A DNA stretch of 37,857 nucleotides from Nostocoides sp. (GTDB taxonomy: Bacteria > Actinomycetota > Actinomycetes > Actinomycetales > Dermatophilaceae), in NCBI GenBank assembly GCA_025929465.1, contig JAICMC010000005.1, positions 1 to 37,857 on the forward strand, in the 5' to 3' direction. Made by a program: the position numbers and the translations under genes. The stretch's first letter is position 1. Every line of letters starts with the position of its first letter. Positions 15,764 through 24,547 of this stretch are shown piece by piece. Under the pieces are notes generated by a model. It was given only the letters and a program-made list of their open reading frames with translations. It did not search any database and was not told where the DNA came from.

Positions 15764-17365
15764 ATGGATGAGAGTCGGACAGGTGCTCAGCCTCCCGCAG
15801 CCCGGGCTCAGGGTCAGCGCCACCACCACGGACACCCCGAGGACGAACACATCGACGACGCGCTGCTGCATCACTCGGCCACACTGGTGGGCGTCGACGT
15901 CGATCCGGCGTTGTTGGCCGGGCTCAGCCCCCGGCTCTACAACTCCGACCTGGCCCCCACCAAGCGCGCTGGCCGGCGCTGGGGCTCCTACAACATCTTC
16001 GCGCTCTGGGCCAACGACGTCCACAGCCTGGGTAACTACGCCTTCGCCATCGGGCTCTTCGCGATCGGGCTGGGCGTCTGGCAGATCCTGCTTGCCTTCC
16101 TGGTCGCAGCGTTCCTGCTCTTCGCCCTGCTGAGCCTGTCGGGCTTCATGGGCGAGAAGACCGGCGTGCCCTTCCCGGTCATGAGCCGGATGGCCTTCGG
16201 CATTCATGGTGCTCAGATCTCGGCCATCATCCGAGGCGGCGTCGCCATCGTCTGGTTCGGTATCCAGACCTACCTCGCGTCGGTCGTGGCCAGGGTCCTG
16301 CTCATCGCGCTGTGGCCCTCGTTGAAGACACTGGACACGAACAGCATCCTCGGGCTGTCGACGCTGGGCTGGTTGGCGTTCGTCGCCCTGTGGGCCATCC
16401 AGGTGGTCATCGTCAGCTACGGCATGGACCTGATCCGCAAGTATGAGGCCTTCTCCGGTCCGATCATCCTGGTCACCATGCTCGCCCTGGCCATCTGGAT
16501 CCTGTCCGAGGCGGACTGGTCCATCGCCTGGTCCACCTCGCACAGCCTGACCGGTGGCGCGATGTGGCGCCAGATCTTCGCGGGTGGGGCGCTGTGGGTC
16601 TCCATCTACGCAACCTTCGTGCTGAACTTCTGCGACTTCACCCGGGCCGCCAAGAGCCGGTCTGCCATCACCCGCGGGAACCTCGGCGGGATTCCGGTCA
16701 ACATGTTGTTCTTTGCCGCCATCGTGGTCGTCCTGGCCGGAGGCCAGTACCGGATCAACGGCCGGATCATCACCAGCCCTGCCGACATCGTCCAGTCCGT
16801 CCCCAACACCGCCCTGCTGGTTCTGGCCAGTCTGGCCTTGATCATCCTGACGGTCGCAGTGAACCTGATGGCGAACTTCGTGGCCCCGATCTACATGCTG
16901 GCCAACCTGTTCCCCCGCTTCCTGAACTTCCGGCGCGCGGGCTGGGTCAGCGCCGTCATCGGCCTGCTCCTGCTGCCCTGGAACCTGTACAACTCACCGG
17001 TCGTGATCGAGTACTTCCTCGGTGGCCTGGGTGCCCTGCTGGGGCCGCTCTTCGGGGTGATCATGGCCGACTACTGGGTGATCCGGAGGGCTCAGGTCAA
17101 CGTGCCCGACCTGTACCGGGAGGAGGCGACGGCTGACTACCACTACCGCAACGGCTTCCACCACCAGGCCATCATGGCTCTTGTGCCCGCAGCAGCCATC
17201 GCCATCGTGCTGGCGCTGGTTCCGGTGTTCCACGAGGTCAGCCCCTTCTCCTGGTTCTTCGGGGCCGCGCTCGGGGCCATCTTCTACCTGCTTCTCGTCC
17301 GCGCGCGGACCCTGCCGATCCGGGACGTCTCCGGCGAACCGATCGCCGTCCCCAGCGTGCACTGA
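15764..17365 (+). CDS. NCS1-family permease (allantoin/hydantoin/nucleobase uptake)
   Basis: This 533-residue nucleobase:cation symporter-1 has about 12 hydrophobic helices. ATG 15764 follows GAGGGAAG. A hydrophilic N-terminus with a His cluster comes before the conserved RRWGSYNIFALWANDVHSLG, and WFGIQTYLA keeps the Trp-x3-Gln spacing used for hydantoin binding in Mhp1. ANFVAPIYMLANLFPR and ADYWVIRR are also typical. NCS1 proteins bring in uracil, cytosine, allantoin or hydantoins with Na+ or H+. Pairing with a hydantoin/allantoin-racemase-like gene and the shared operator box with the ureide operon argue for allantoin or a related ureide. Substrate is inferred. Confidence 0.9.
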   Translation: MDESRTGAQPPAARAQGQRHHHGHPEDEHIDDALLHHSATLVGVDVDPALLAGLSPRLYNSDLAPTKRAGRRWGSYNIFALWANDVHSLGNYAFAIGLFAIGLGVWQILLAFLVAAFLLFALLSLSGFMGEKTGVPFPVMSRMAFGIHGAQISAIIRGGVAIVWFGIQTYLASVVARVLLIALWPSLKTLDTNSILGLSTLGWLAFVALWAIQVVIVSYGMDLIRKYEAFSGPIILVTMLALAIWILSEADWSIAWSTSHSLTGGAMWRQIFAGGALWVSIYATFVLNFCDFTRAAKSRSAITRGNLGGIPVNMLFFAAIVVVLAGGQYRINGRIITSPADIVQSVPNTALLVLASLALIILTVAVNLMANFVAPIYMLANLFPRFLNFRRAGWVSAVIGLLLLPWNLYNSPVVIEYFLGGLGALLGPLFGVIMADYWVIRRAQVNVPDLYREEATADYHYRNGFHHQAIMALVPAAAIAIVLALVPVFHEVSPFSWFFGAALGAIFYLLLVRARTLPIRDVSGEPIAVPSVH

Positions 17366-17406
17366 GGCTTTGCCGTCGTGGTCCGACACCATAGGAGGAA
17401 GTAGAC

Positions 17407-18129
17407 ATGCGCATCCTGGTCGTCAACGTCAACACCACCCAGTCGATGACCGACAGCATCGGGCGAACGGCCCGGTCGGTAGCCGCCCCCGGGACCGAGA
17501 TCGTGCCCCTCACCCCACTGTTCGGGGCCGACTCGGTCGAGGGGAACTATGAGAGCTACCTGGCCGCGATCGCGGTGATGGAGACCGTCCGCCACTACGA
17601 CCAGCCGTTCGATGCTGTCATCCAGGCCGGCTACGGCGAACACGGACGAGAGGGTCTCCAGGAGCTGCTGGAGGTACCCGTCGTCGACATCACCGAGGCA
17701 GCAGCGAGCACTGCCCAGTTCCTGGGACACAAGTACTCGGTCGTGACCACGCTGGACCGCGCCGTGCCGTTGATCGAGGACCGGCTCAAGCTGGCCGGAC
17801 TGGACGCCCGGTGCGCCTCGGTCCGGGCCAGCGGCCTTGGGGTCCTCGAGCTCGAAGCCGACCCGCAGGCGGCAGTCGAAGCCATCGCTGCCGAGGCCGT
17901 CCGCGCGGTCCAGGACGACCACGCCGAGGTGATCTGCCTGGGCTGCGGCGGAATGGCCGAGCTCAACGAGCGCGTCGCAGCCCGCACCGGGGTTCCCATC
18001 GTGGACGGCGTCGCAGCGGCGGTGACCATCGCCGAGTCGCTGGTCCGGCTGGGTCTGAAGACCTCCAAGGTGCGCACCTACGCACCGCCCCGTCCCAAGA
18101 CCTTCAAGGACTGGCCACCCCGGACCTGA
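17407..18129 (+). CDS. Asp/Glu/hydantoin racemase family protein
   Basis: This 240-residue protein starts MRILVVNVNTTQSMTDSI, the opening of the hydantoin/allantoin racemase family, 41 bases after the permease gene with AGGAGG-like GGAGGAAG before ATG. The second catalytic region is ICLGCGGMAEL with Cys180 (and an extra Cys177). The first catalytic Cys is absent: where hydantoin racemases have ACFGDPG, this has AGYGEHG (Gly75). Two-base racemisation with two thiols therefore looks impossible without a substitute, so it may be a one-sided isomerase, decarboxylase-like enzyme or binding protein. Context with NCS1 points to a cyclic ureide substrate. Confidence 0.85.
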   Translation: MRILVVNVNTTQSMTDSIGRTARSVAAPGTEIVPLTPLFGADSVEGNYESYLAAIAVMETVRHYDQPFDAVIQAGYGEHGREGLQELLEVPVVDITEAAASTAQFLGHKYSVVTTLDRAVPLIEDRLKLAGLDARCASVRASGLGVLELEADPQAAVEAIAAEAVRAVQDDHAEVICLGCGGMAELNERVAARTGVPIVDGVAAAVTIAESLVRLGLKTSKVRTYAPPRPKTFKDWPPRT

Positions 18130-18283
18130 CCGACGGCTGTCCCGTCCCGGAGACCGACGGCGCCAGTCACGCGGCATACTCCTGCACCGGACGGCAGGAC
18201 GACCTGCTCCCCGTTCAGACCGTCACCCACCAGGCATCGCGCACCGGAGATGCGGGCCACCTCTTGCTCAAGGAGAACGCACA

Positions 18284-19174
18284 ATGCGCTACATCATCGG
18301 GTACGCACCGAACACGCACGGCGCCGAGGCCGTCGCCCTGGCGTCCGCGCTGGCGTCGACGCAGGACGCCGAGCTGAAGATCATCAACGTCCTGGACAGG
18401 CCTGCTCCCGCCGACGCGGCACTCCTCCAGGAGCGGGCCGTCCAGGAGACACGGGCCGGATGGGCAGCCGAGCGGCTCTCCGAAGCGCTCGCGTCCGTCG
18501 GCGACGACGTGCCGGCAACCGCTGAGGTGGTGTTCGCGGACTCCGTCGCCGAAGGTCTGATCGACGCGGCCCGCGACGCCGGCGCCGAGCTCATCATCGT
18601 CAGCGCCGCCCGGAACGGGCCGCTGAAGCGCTTCACGATGGGTTCGGTCGCGAACGCACTGCTGCATGCCTCACCCGTCCCGGTCGCCCTCGCCCCGTCC
18701 GGCTACGAGCGACCATCGCGGATCAGCCGGATGACGGCCGCGGTCGGGTCGCGCGAGGGCGCACACACCCTGCTCGAGGTGGCGGTCGAAGCGGCGGCTC
18801 GTCGGCACGTTCCGCTCCGTCTGGTGTCGCTGATCGCGCTCGACTTCGACGAGGGGACGGACCAGGAGTTCGCGCTCGCAGCGGCGCGGCTGCATGCCCG
18901 GACGGTCCTCGACGAGGCGGTCGCATCGGTCGGCGTCCGCACCGAGGTCACCGCGACGGTTGCCGAGGGAACCACGATCGAGGACTCGGTCGAGGGTCTG
19001 TCCTGGAACGAGGGTGAGATCGCGATCATCGGCTCGAGTCGACTCGCCGGCCATCGACAGATCTTCATGGGGAGCACGGCGAACAGGCTGCTGCGCGCCC
19101 TGCCCATCCCCCTCATCGTGGTGCCACGGTTCCTGGACGAGGAGGAACCGGACCGGCAGACCCTGCAGGTCTGA
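18284..19174 (+). CDS. Universal stress protein, tandem USP domains
   Basis: This 296-residue protein has two USP folds, residues 1-140 and 148-285. Each ends in a nucleotide-site-like segment: GPLKRFTMGSVANALLHASP in the first and GHRQIFMGSTANRLLRALPI, then PLIVVP, in the second. The second is closer to the ATP-binding G-x2-G-x9-G(S/T) pattern. ATG 18284 has AAGGAGA about nine bases upstream. Tandem USPs are common in Actinobacteria and are often induced in hypoxia or stationary phase. It is separated from the racemase gene by 154 bases and converges on the metallophosphatase gene. Confidence 0.92.
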   Translation: MRYIIGYAPNTHGAEAVALASALASTQDAELKIINVLDRPAPADAALLQERAVQETRAGWAAERLSEALASVGDDVPATAEVVFADSVAEGLIDAARDAGAELIIVSAARNGPLKRFTMGSVANALLHASPVPVALAPSGYERPSRISRMTAAVGSREGAHTLLEVAVEAAARRHVPLRLVSLIALDFDEGTDQEFALAAARLHARTVLDEAVASVGVRTEVTATVAEGTTIEDSVEGLSWNEGEIAIIGSSRLAGHRQIFMGSTANRLLRALPIPLIVVPRFLDEEEPDRQTLQV

Positions 19175-19214
19175 GCCGACCTCGACCCGGCCCGCACCGC
19201 CGTCTGACCGCTCG

Positions 19215-20111
19215 TCAGGGCTTGTGGGGCCCGGCTCGCGGGGGTGGCCACTCGGTGCCGGGCGACCACGCCGAGCCCTCGGCCACGACGAGCTCCAGTG
19301 CAGCCCACGGCAGCCGCGGCTGGTAGCCGTGGCACGGGTCGACCCCGACGATGACCCCTCCGTCGAGCCGGGTCGTCTCGATCTTGGTCGCCGGGTCGCC
19401 CCGGGTCCGGAAGGTCACTTCCATCGCGCCGCGCTTCATCCCCCGCTGCCAGTCGTGGACCGCGGTGTGCCCGTGCACCTGGTTGAACGGCATACGGGTC
19501 CCCAGCCAGCTCGGGACGAGCTCGTTGGGCGCACTCGCCCACAGCGGCCCCGCGGACCACCGCGGACCTGCGCAGCCGAGCATCTCGCCGGCCTGATGGA
19601 GAACCTCGTCGCGCACCCCGGCGAGGGCATTGAGGGCGTATGCCGTGTCGCCGGCCGACGAGGGGGCGCCCAGCTCCTCGCGCCAGAACGTCGAGGTCAG
19701 CCCGGCATGGGTGACCAGGTGGTCCCCGGTCGTCGACGGCACGGCGACGGCCACCCGCATCAACCCGGTGGACCACCACCGACGCAGCACGTCGGCCACC
19801 GAGGAGTCCAGCCGCTCGGGCCACTCGAAGGCACGCTCACGCAGGTACTGTGCCTCGTGGTTGCCGACGAGCTGCACCCACTGGCCCGGTTGCCGCGCGA
19901 GGTAGTCGTCCACCAGCGCCACCACACCGGCGGAGTCCGGCCCACGGTGGACCAGGTCGCCGACCTGGACCACGACCAGGTCGGTGGGCAGGGCGAGCGT
20001 CGACGCGTCGGCTCCGAGGCGCCGCAGCTCGGCGACGAGCGCGTCGCGGTGCCCTCCGATGTCGCCGATGACCGCGACCCGCCGGGGACCCGCGTGCTGC
20101 GCCCCGGTCAC
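19215..20111 (-). CDS. Metallophosphatase (calcineurin-like)
   Basis: This phosphoesterase of about 298 residues shows the metal-site series: GDIGGH (GDxHG variant), VGDLVHRGPDS, LVGNHE, VTHAG and VHGHT. These are the signatures of PPP-type and ApaH-like enzymes that cleave phosphomonoesters or dinucleoside polyphosphates. GTG 20111 overlaps the TGA of the upstream nucleotidyltransferase gene (GTGA), so translation is coupled; GTG 20132 is an alternative start that overlaps that gene by 25 bases. In this unit it may reverse the action of the nucleotidyltransferase; that is inference from coupling. Confidence 0.88.
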   Translation of the reverse strand: MTGAQHAGPRRVAVIGDIGGHRDALVAELRRLGADASTLALPTDLVVVQVGDLVHRGPDSAGVVALVDDYLARQPGQWVQLVGNHEAQYLRERAFEWPERLDSSVADVLRRWWSTGLMRVAVAVPSTTGDHLVTHAGLTSTFWREELGAPSSAGDTAYALNALAGVRDEVLHQAGEMLGCAGPRWSAGPLWASAPNELVPSWLGTRMPFNQVHGHTAVHDWQRGMKRGAMEVTFRTRGDPATKIETTRLDGGVIVGVDPCHGYQPRLPWAALELVVAEGSAWSPGTEWPPPRAGPHKP

Positions 20112-21985
20112 GAGGGCACCGGCCGGTTCCACTCCTCGGTCGGGAGGAAGGAGGCGACGTTGGTCATCCGCTTCTGTACCGCCGCGATCTCCCGGACCGC
20201 CTGGGCGACGACGCTCCGGTCGATCGGGGACATGCCCTCCACCATCAGCTCGTCGGAGGGACGGACGCCGCTCTGGTGCTGCATGAGCTGGTAGCGCAGC
20301 CGCAGCCGCTGCAGCACCTCGAAGATCTCCACGAGGATGCGGGCCTGTTCGTCGGGCAGCATCGTCGAGCCGGCCGCGACCTCCAGCCGTTCGACGGTGG
20401 GCAGGACCGAGGACCCGACCGACAGGGCCGCCCAGCGGGCGATGTTGACGATGGGCAGCAGCGCGTACGACTTCACGTCGAACAGACCGGGCCGGCGTGC
20501 GAGCAGGTCGCGCAGGTCGCGGTACGAGCGCAAGCGGGCCCGCCGGGCCAGCGAGTCCTGCAGCAGCAGCCGCATCGTTGCCGGGTGGTCGCGCAGCTCG
20601 GTGAACACCTCGGTGACCGCAGGAAGCCCGTGGTCACCGTAGATCGGGCGCCCGTCGACGAGCAGCGAGGTCATGATCGCGCCCTGGTCGTCGACCGGTG
20701 AGGCGAGCCACGAGGTCGCCGCCGCCCGCCACTGCGCGTTGGTCCGCGCGAAGGCCCGCCGGCTCGCCGTCGCACCGTGGTCGTCGCTGCTCAGGCCGGC
20801 TCTGGAGAGGGTCGCATGCACCTCACCGAACGCCGAGAGGTAGGCGGAGACCTCGGCCTCCGACGGTGTGCCGGCGAAGGCCACCGCCGAGTCGATGTCG
20901 GAGGACAGGACCGCCTCGCGGCGGCCGTTGCTGCCGAGCGAGAGCCAGGTGAAGGCGTCGAGCGAGAGGGCCGGATGCGCCCGGAAGGTCAGCTCCACCG
21001 CTCGTCGGACGACAGCGTCGACGATGGTCGAGTGGACGGCGATGACCTTGCCCGACGCCAGACCGCGGGAGAGGAGGTCACCCAGCAGGAAGGGGATCCG
21101 CCGGGCCCGCTCGAGCAGGTCGTCGACCGTCTCGGCATGCCGGAGCTGGGCGTGGAGCGAGACGTCGGCCGTGGTCGGCGACAGGGTGAACTCGGTCGTC
21201 GTGACGACCCCGCGCAGCCGTTGTTCCCGGTCGACGACGAGGACGTGGTCGGCCTGTGCCTCGAGCATCGCGATGAGCGCCTCCGCGGCCGAGTCGCCGA
21301 GCATGGCCAGTGGCGTCACGTCGGCACACAGCCGCGACGCCGGCGTCGATCCCGGCAGGGCCCCGGCGACGACCCGCACCCGGATCGTCTCGTCGGTCAC
21401 CAGCCCGTAGTCCCCCTCTCCACGCCGGACCACCGCATACCCGCAGCCGGACTCGGTCATCCGGCGGGCCACCTCCAGGACCGGGTCCCCCGGGGCGACG
21501 ACGAGCGGCTCACCGGCGATCAGCTCGTCGACGGAGCCGTAGGCCGGTGTCAACGGCCGAGCCGCGGTGACCGCGAACATGCTCTCGGCGAGGAAGCGGG
21601 CGCCTCGCTTGGAGGCGAAGGCGGCGGAGGCGGCGTCGCCGGGAATCCGCGCGACGGACACGGCTGTCCCCGCCACCGCGCGGGGGCCCACCGACCGCTC
21701 GGTGAGCATGGCCGAGAAGCCGAACAGGCCGCCGGGCGAGAGGCTCTCGTCCGGCTCGGAGGTCAGGCCGTCGGCGTCGTTCCACAGGTCGACGCGGCCG
21801 GAGAGCAGCACGAACACCTCGACCGAAGGGTCCCGGAAGGCGTCGAGGATCAGGTCCCCCGGCTCGTATGCCAGCTGCTCCGCCGCCGCGGCCAGCCGCT
21901 CGACGGCCTCACGGGCCAACCCGTCGAAGGGCGGGTGATCCGCGAGGAACGAGGCGAGCTCGGGGACGTCCATGGACGCCATCAT
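20108..21985 (-). CDS. DUF294 nucleotidyltransferase with cNMP-like and CBS domains
   Basis: This 625-residue regulator-like protein has domains in order: a cyclic-nucleotide-binding-like beta barrel (about 10-130; FVLLSGRVDLW, GLFGFSAML), two CBS motifs (about 152-270; GEPLVVAPGDPVLEVARRM, DHVLVVDREQRLRGVV), a GlnD-like nucleotidyltransferase core with GSNGRREAVLSSDID at 351-365, and a DUF294 C-terminal helical domain. The Gly-Ser…Asp-x-Asp motif is intact, so catalysis (nucleotide transfer to a protein or small molecule) is plausible. Such proteins usually sit next to transporters. Here the gene starts 11 bases after a solute-binding protein gene and overlaps a phosphatase gene. Confidence 0.9.
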   Translation of the reverse strand: MMASMDVPELASFLADHPPFDGLAREAVERLAAAAEQLAYEPGDLILDAFRDPSVEVFVLLSGRVDLWNDADGLTSEPDESLSPGGLFGFSAMLTERSVGPRAVAGTAVSVARIPGDAASAAFASKRGARFLAESMFAVTAARPLTPAYGSVDELIAGEPLVVAPGDPVLEVARRMTESGCGYAVVRRGEGDYGLVTDETIRVRVVAGALPGSTPASRLCADVTPLAMLGDSAAEALIAMLEAQADHVLVVDREQRLRGVVTTTEFTLSPTTADVSLHAQLRHAETVDDLLERARRIPFLLGDLLSRGLASGKVIAVHSTIVDAVVRRAVELTFRAHPALSLDAFTWLSLGSNGRREAVLSSDIDSAVAFAGTPSEAEVSAYLSAFGEVHATLSRAGLSSDDHGATASRRAFARTNAQWRAAATSWLASPVDDQGAIMTSLLVDGRPIYGDHGLPAVTEVFTELRDHPATMRLLLQDSLARRARLRSYRDLRDLLARRPGLFDVKSYALLPIVNIARWAALSVGSSVLPTVERLEVAAGSTMLPDEQARILVEIFEVLQRLRLRYQLMQHQSGVRPSDELMVEGMSPIDRSVVAQAVREIAAVQKRMTNVASFLPTEEWNRPVPS

Positions 21986-21996
21986 GGCGCGGGCGG

Positions 21997-22863
21997 TCAG
22001 CCCCCGACGGCGGGCGGGCTGGGGATCCTGTAGCCGGAGCCACCCACGGTCTTGTCCAGGGCGGACTTCCAGGCGCCGGAGGAGATGTACTCCTTCAGGG
22101 CCGCGTTGACCTTGCCGACCATGGCCGTGTCGCCGAGCTTGACGCCGATGCCGTACTTCTCGTCGGTGAACCCCTTGCCGACCACCCGGAGGATCCCCTT
22201 GTACTGCGGCTCTGCAGCGAACCCGGCCAGGATCAGGTCGTCGGTCGAGACGGCGTCGACGTCACCGTTGGCCAGGTTGCGGACACACTCCGAGAACGTC
22301 GGCACCTGACGCAGGGTGATCTTCCCGAGATAGTTCTTCTTGATGTAGTCGGCGGACGTGGTCCCCGAGGCCTCGCAGAGGATCTTGCCGTCCAGGGTCT
22401 CCGGACCGGTGATGGACACGTCGTTGCGACGGATGAGCAGGTCCTGGTGCGCCACGAAGTAGGGACCTGCGAAGGACACCTGCTTGGCCCGTTCGGGGGT
22501 CATCGAGAAGGTGGCGATGACCAGGTCCACGTCGCCGTTCTGCAGCGCCGAGATGCGCTCGCCGGGGTCGACCGGCTTCCAGGTGATGTTGGCCGAGGGC
22601 ACGCCGAGCTTGCCCGCGACGTACTGAGCGGTCTCGATGTCGAAGCCCGCGTAGCCCTTGCCGGACTTGACGCTCACACCGGGTTCGTCGTCGGCGATCC
22701 CGATGGTGAGCTTGCCGGTGCCGGAGGCGCCGTTGTCGGTCGTCGGGGCGGTCGACCCCGAGGAGCAGGCAGCGACCGCACCACCGGTGAGAGCCACGAC
22801 GGCGGCCGTGACGACGGCCCGGCGACGTATGCCGAGCCTGCTGCCACCGCGTCCGCGGGCCAT
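21997..22863 (-). CDS. Amino-acid-type solute-binding lipoprotein (SBP family 3)
   Basis: This 288-residue secreted lipoprotein has a basic start, a hydrophobic stretch and lipobox AVAAC with Cys33 as lipidation site, then an SSGSTAP linker. The mature part is a family 3 (glutamine/glutamate-type) binding protein: GFDIETAQYVAGKLG, FSMTPERAKQVSFAGPY, GKILCEASGTTSADYI and a C-terminal VNAALKEYISSGAWK. The ATG overlaps the permease stop (TGATG), so both are co-translated. No ABC ATPase or ABC membrane subunit is in the window; the partner transporter is instead an APC permease, which is unusual. It could capture an amino acid for the permease or serve as a sensor for the downstream regulator. 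Confidence 0.92.
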   Translation of the reverse strand: MARGRGGSRLGIRRRAVVTAAVVALTGGAVAACSSGSTAPTTDNGASGTGKLTIGIADDEPGVSVKSGKGYAGFDIETAQYVAGKLGVPSANITWKPVDPGERISALQNGDVDLVIATFSMTPERAKQVSFAGPYFVAHQDLLIRRNDVSITGPETLDGKILCEASGTTSADYIKKNYLGKITLRQVPTFSECVRNLANGDVDAVSTDDLILAGFAAEPQYKGILRVVGKGFTDEKYGIGVKLGDTAMVGKVNAALKEYISSGAWKSALDKTVGGSGYRIPSPPAVGG

Positions 22864-24419
22864 CAGGACCGTCCTCCCGCGAGCGCGTCCGGGTCGGCAG
22901 CCGCCCGAGGACCGTACGTGGGTCCGTCGTCGGACCAGACCGCCTTGAGCCGGTCGCCGGTGTTGGCGACGACCTTGTGCTTGACCACCCGCCAGCCGAC
23001 CTCGAGGAGCACGACAAGGGCCGGGATCCCGATGATGACCACGATGAAGTCGGTCTTGTGCCAGAAGTACGGGGAGGCCTGCCACCCCGAGACCGCCATG
23101 CCGACCAGGACGAGCACGAGGAAGACCAGTCCGACGTAGCTGGTCCAGGGCGATCCTGGCGCCTGGAAGCTGCTCGCCGGGATGACCCCCCTGTCGCTGA
23201 GCCGCCGCAGCCGCAGCTGGCACAGGAAGATCGTTCCCCACGTGAAGAGCACCCCGATGGCAGCAGCCTCGAGGGCGATCTCGAAGGCGTCCGGGGTCAA
23301 CGCGTTGAGCACGGCACCGAGGACGAACACGACCGAGGTGAAGACGATGCCCGCCCAGGGGACACCCGACGAGCTCATCTTCAGGGTGAACGTCGGAGCC
23401 TGCTTGGCCATGCCGAGGCTGCGCAGCACGCGCCCGGTGGAGTACAGGCCCGAGTTGAGGCTCGACATGGCCGCGACGATGAGGACGACCTGGATGAGGT
23501 CGGCCATCCAGCCCAGCCCCATCCGGGAGAAGATCGTCACGAACGGGCTGATCCCGCCCTTGAAGTCGCTCGTCGGCAGCATCGAGACGAGCAGCAGGAT
23601 CGAGCCGCAGTAGAAGACGGCGATCCGGAAGATGACGGCGTTGACCGCCTTGGGCACCTCCACCTTGGCGTCGGCCATCTCGCCGGCCGCGATACCCACC
23701 ATCTCGATCGCGGCATACGCAAAGACGACCCCCGACATGACGAGGATCGGTCCGTACCAGGCGAAGTCGCCCCCGGACGGCCAGAACCCGCCCGGGTTCC
23801 GCCACATGTTGCTGAGGCCGGCCCGGTGGCCACCGATGTCCAGCCGGAGACCGACGACGACGACTCCCACGAGCAGGAAGATGATGATCGCGCCGACCTT
23901 GGCGATGGCGGCCCAGAACTCGAACTCGCCGAAGGCCCGGGCCGACAGCAGGTTGATGACGAGGACGACCGCGAGGGCGATGAGCACGGTGATCCAGGTC
24001 GGCATCGTCGGCCACCAGTGCTGGACGTAGAGGCCGACGGCAGACAGCTCGGCGATGCCGGTGAGAGCCCAGTTGAACCAGTACAGCCAGCCGGTGACGA
24101 AGGCCGCCTTCTCGCCGAAGAACTCGCGCATGTAGGAGACGAACGCACCGGAGGTGGCCCGGTGCAGGACGAGCTCACCGAGGGCCCGCATGAGGAAGTA
24201 GGCGATCACGCCCACGAAGGCGTAGCTGAGCAGGAGCGCCGGACCGGTGCTGTGCAGCCGGGACGCCGACCCGAGGAACAGGCCGGTTCCGATGGCTCCG
24301 CCGATGGCGATCATCTGGACGTGGCGTCGGCTCAGTGACTGTTTGTACCCGACCTGCTCGGCGTCGAGGGAGTTGTGCGGCTCGCCGCGCTCGGCAACCT
24401 CGATCGTGGTGTCGCTCAT
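22863..24419 (-). CDS. APC-superfamily amino acid permease (AAT family)
   Basis: This 518-residue permease has about 12 helices. The amino-acid transporter family signature is clear: QMIAIGGAIGTGLFLGSA in helix 1, then RALGELVLHRATSGAFVSY and GWLYWFNWALTGIAEL. A soluble C-terminal tail follows. Such proteins import an amino acid with protons. The start is ATG 24419. The gene heads a minus-strand operon with overlapping or near-overlapping downstream genes for a solute-binding lipoprotein, a DUF294 nucleotidyltransferase and a metallophosphatase. The amino acid is not determinable; the family 3 binding protein suggests Glu/Gln or a related polar residue. Confidence 0.92.
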   Translation of the reverse strand: MSDTTIEVAERGEPHNSLDAEQVGYKQSLSRRHVQMIAIGGAIGTGLFLGSASRLHSTGPALLLSYAFVGVIAYFLMRALGELVLHRATSGAFVSYMREFFGEKAAFVTGWLYWFNWALTGIAELSAVGLYVQHWWPTMPTWITVLIALAVVLVINLLSARAFGEFEFWAAIAKVGAIIIFLLVGVVVVGLRLDIGGHRAGLSNMWRNPGGFWPSGGDFAWYGPILVMSGVVFAYAAIEMVGIAAGEMADAKVEVPKAVNAVIFRIAVFYCGSILLLVSMLPTSDFKGGISPFVTIFSRMGLGWMADLIQVVLIVAAMSSLNSGLYSTGRVLRSLGMAKQAPTFTLKMSSSGVPWAGIVFTSVVFVLGAVLNALTPDAFEIALEAAAIGVLFTWGTIFLCQLRLRRLSDRGVIPASSFQAPGSPWTSYVGLVFLVLVLVGMAVSGWQASPYFWHKTDFIVVIIGIPALVVLLEVGWRVVKHKVVANTGDRLKAVWSDDGPTYGPRAAADPDALAGGRS

Positions 24420-24495
24420 CCGTGTTGTCCCTCGCGTCGTCGGTTCCGGGCCTCGCTGGCGGCCGGCTGAATGACCTTCCTGACAGGCGTCAAGA

Positions 24496-24525
24496 ACTAT
24501 CTCCCTGTGATGCGGGTCACCGCAA
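24496..24525 (-). promoter_or_regulatory. Possible promoter of the permease operon
   Basis: On the minus strand TTGCGG (24525-24520) and GATAGT (24501-24496) are 18 bases apart, giving a start about 70 bases before the permease ATG. The match is moderate. No clear operator was seen. Confidence 0.4.
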
Positions 24526-24547
24526 CCGGAGTCTCACTGCGTGTGTT

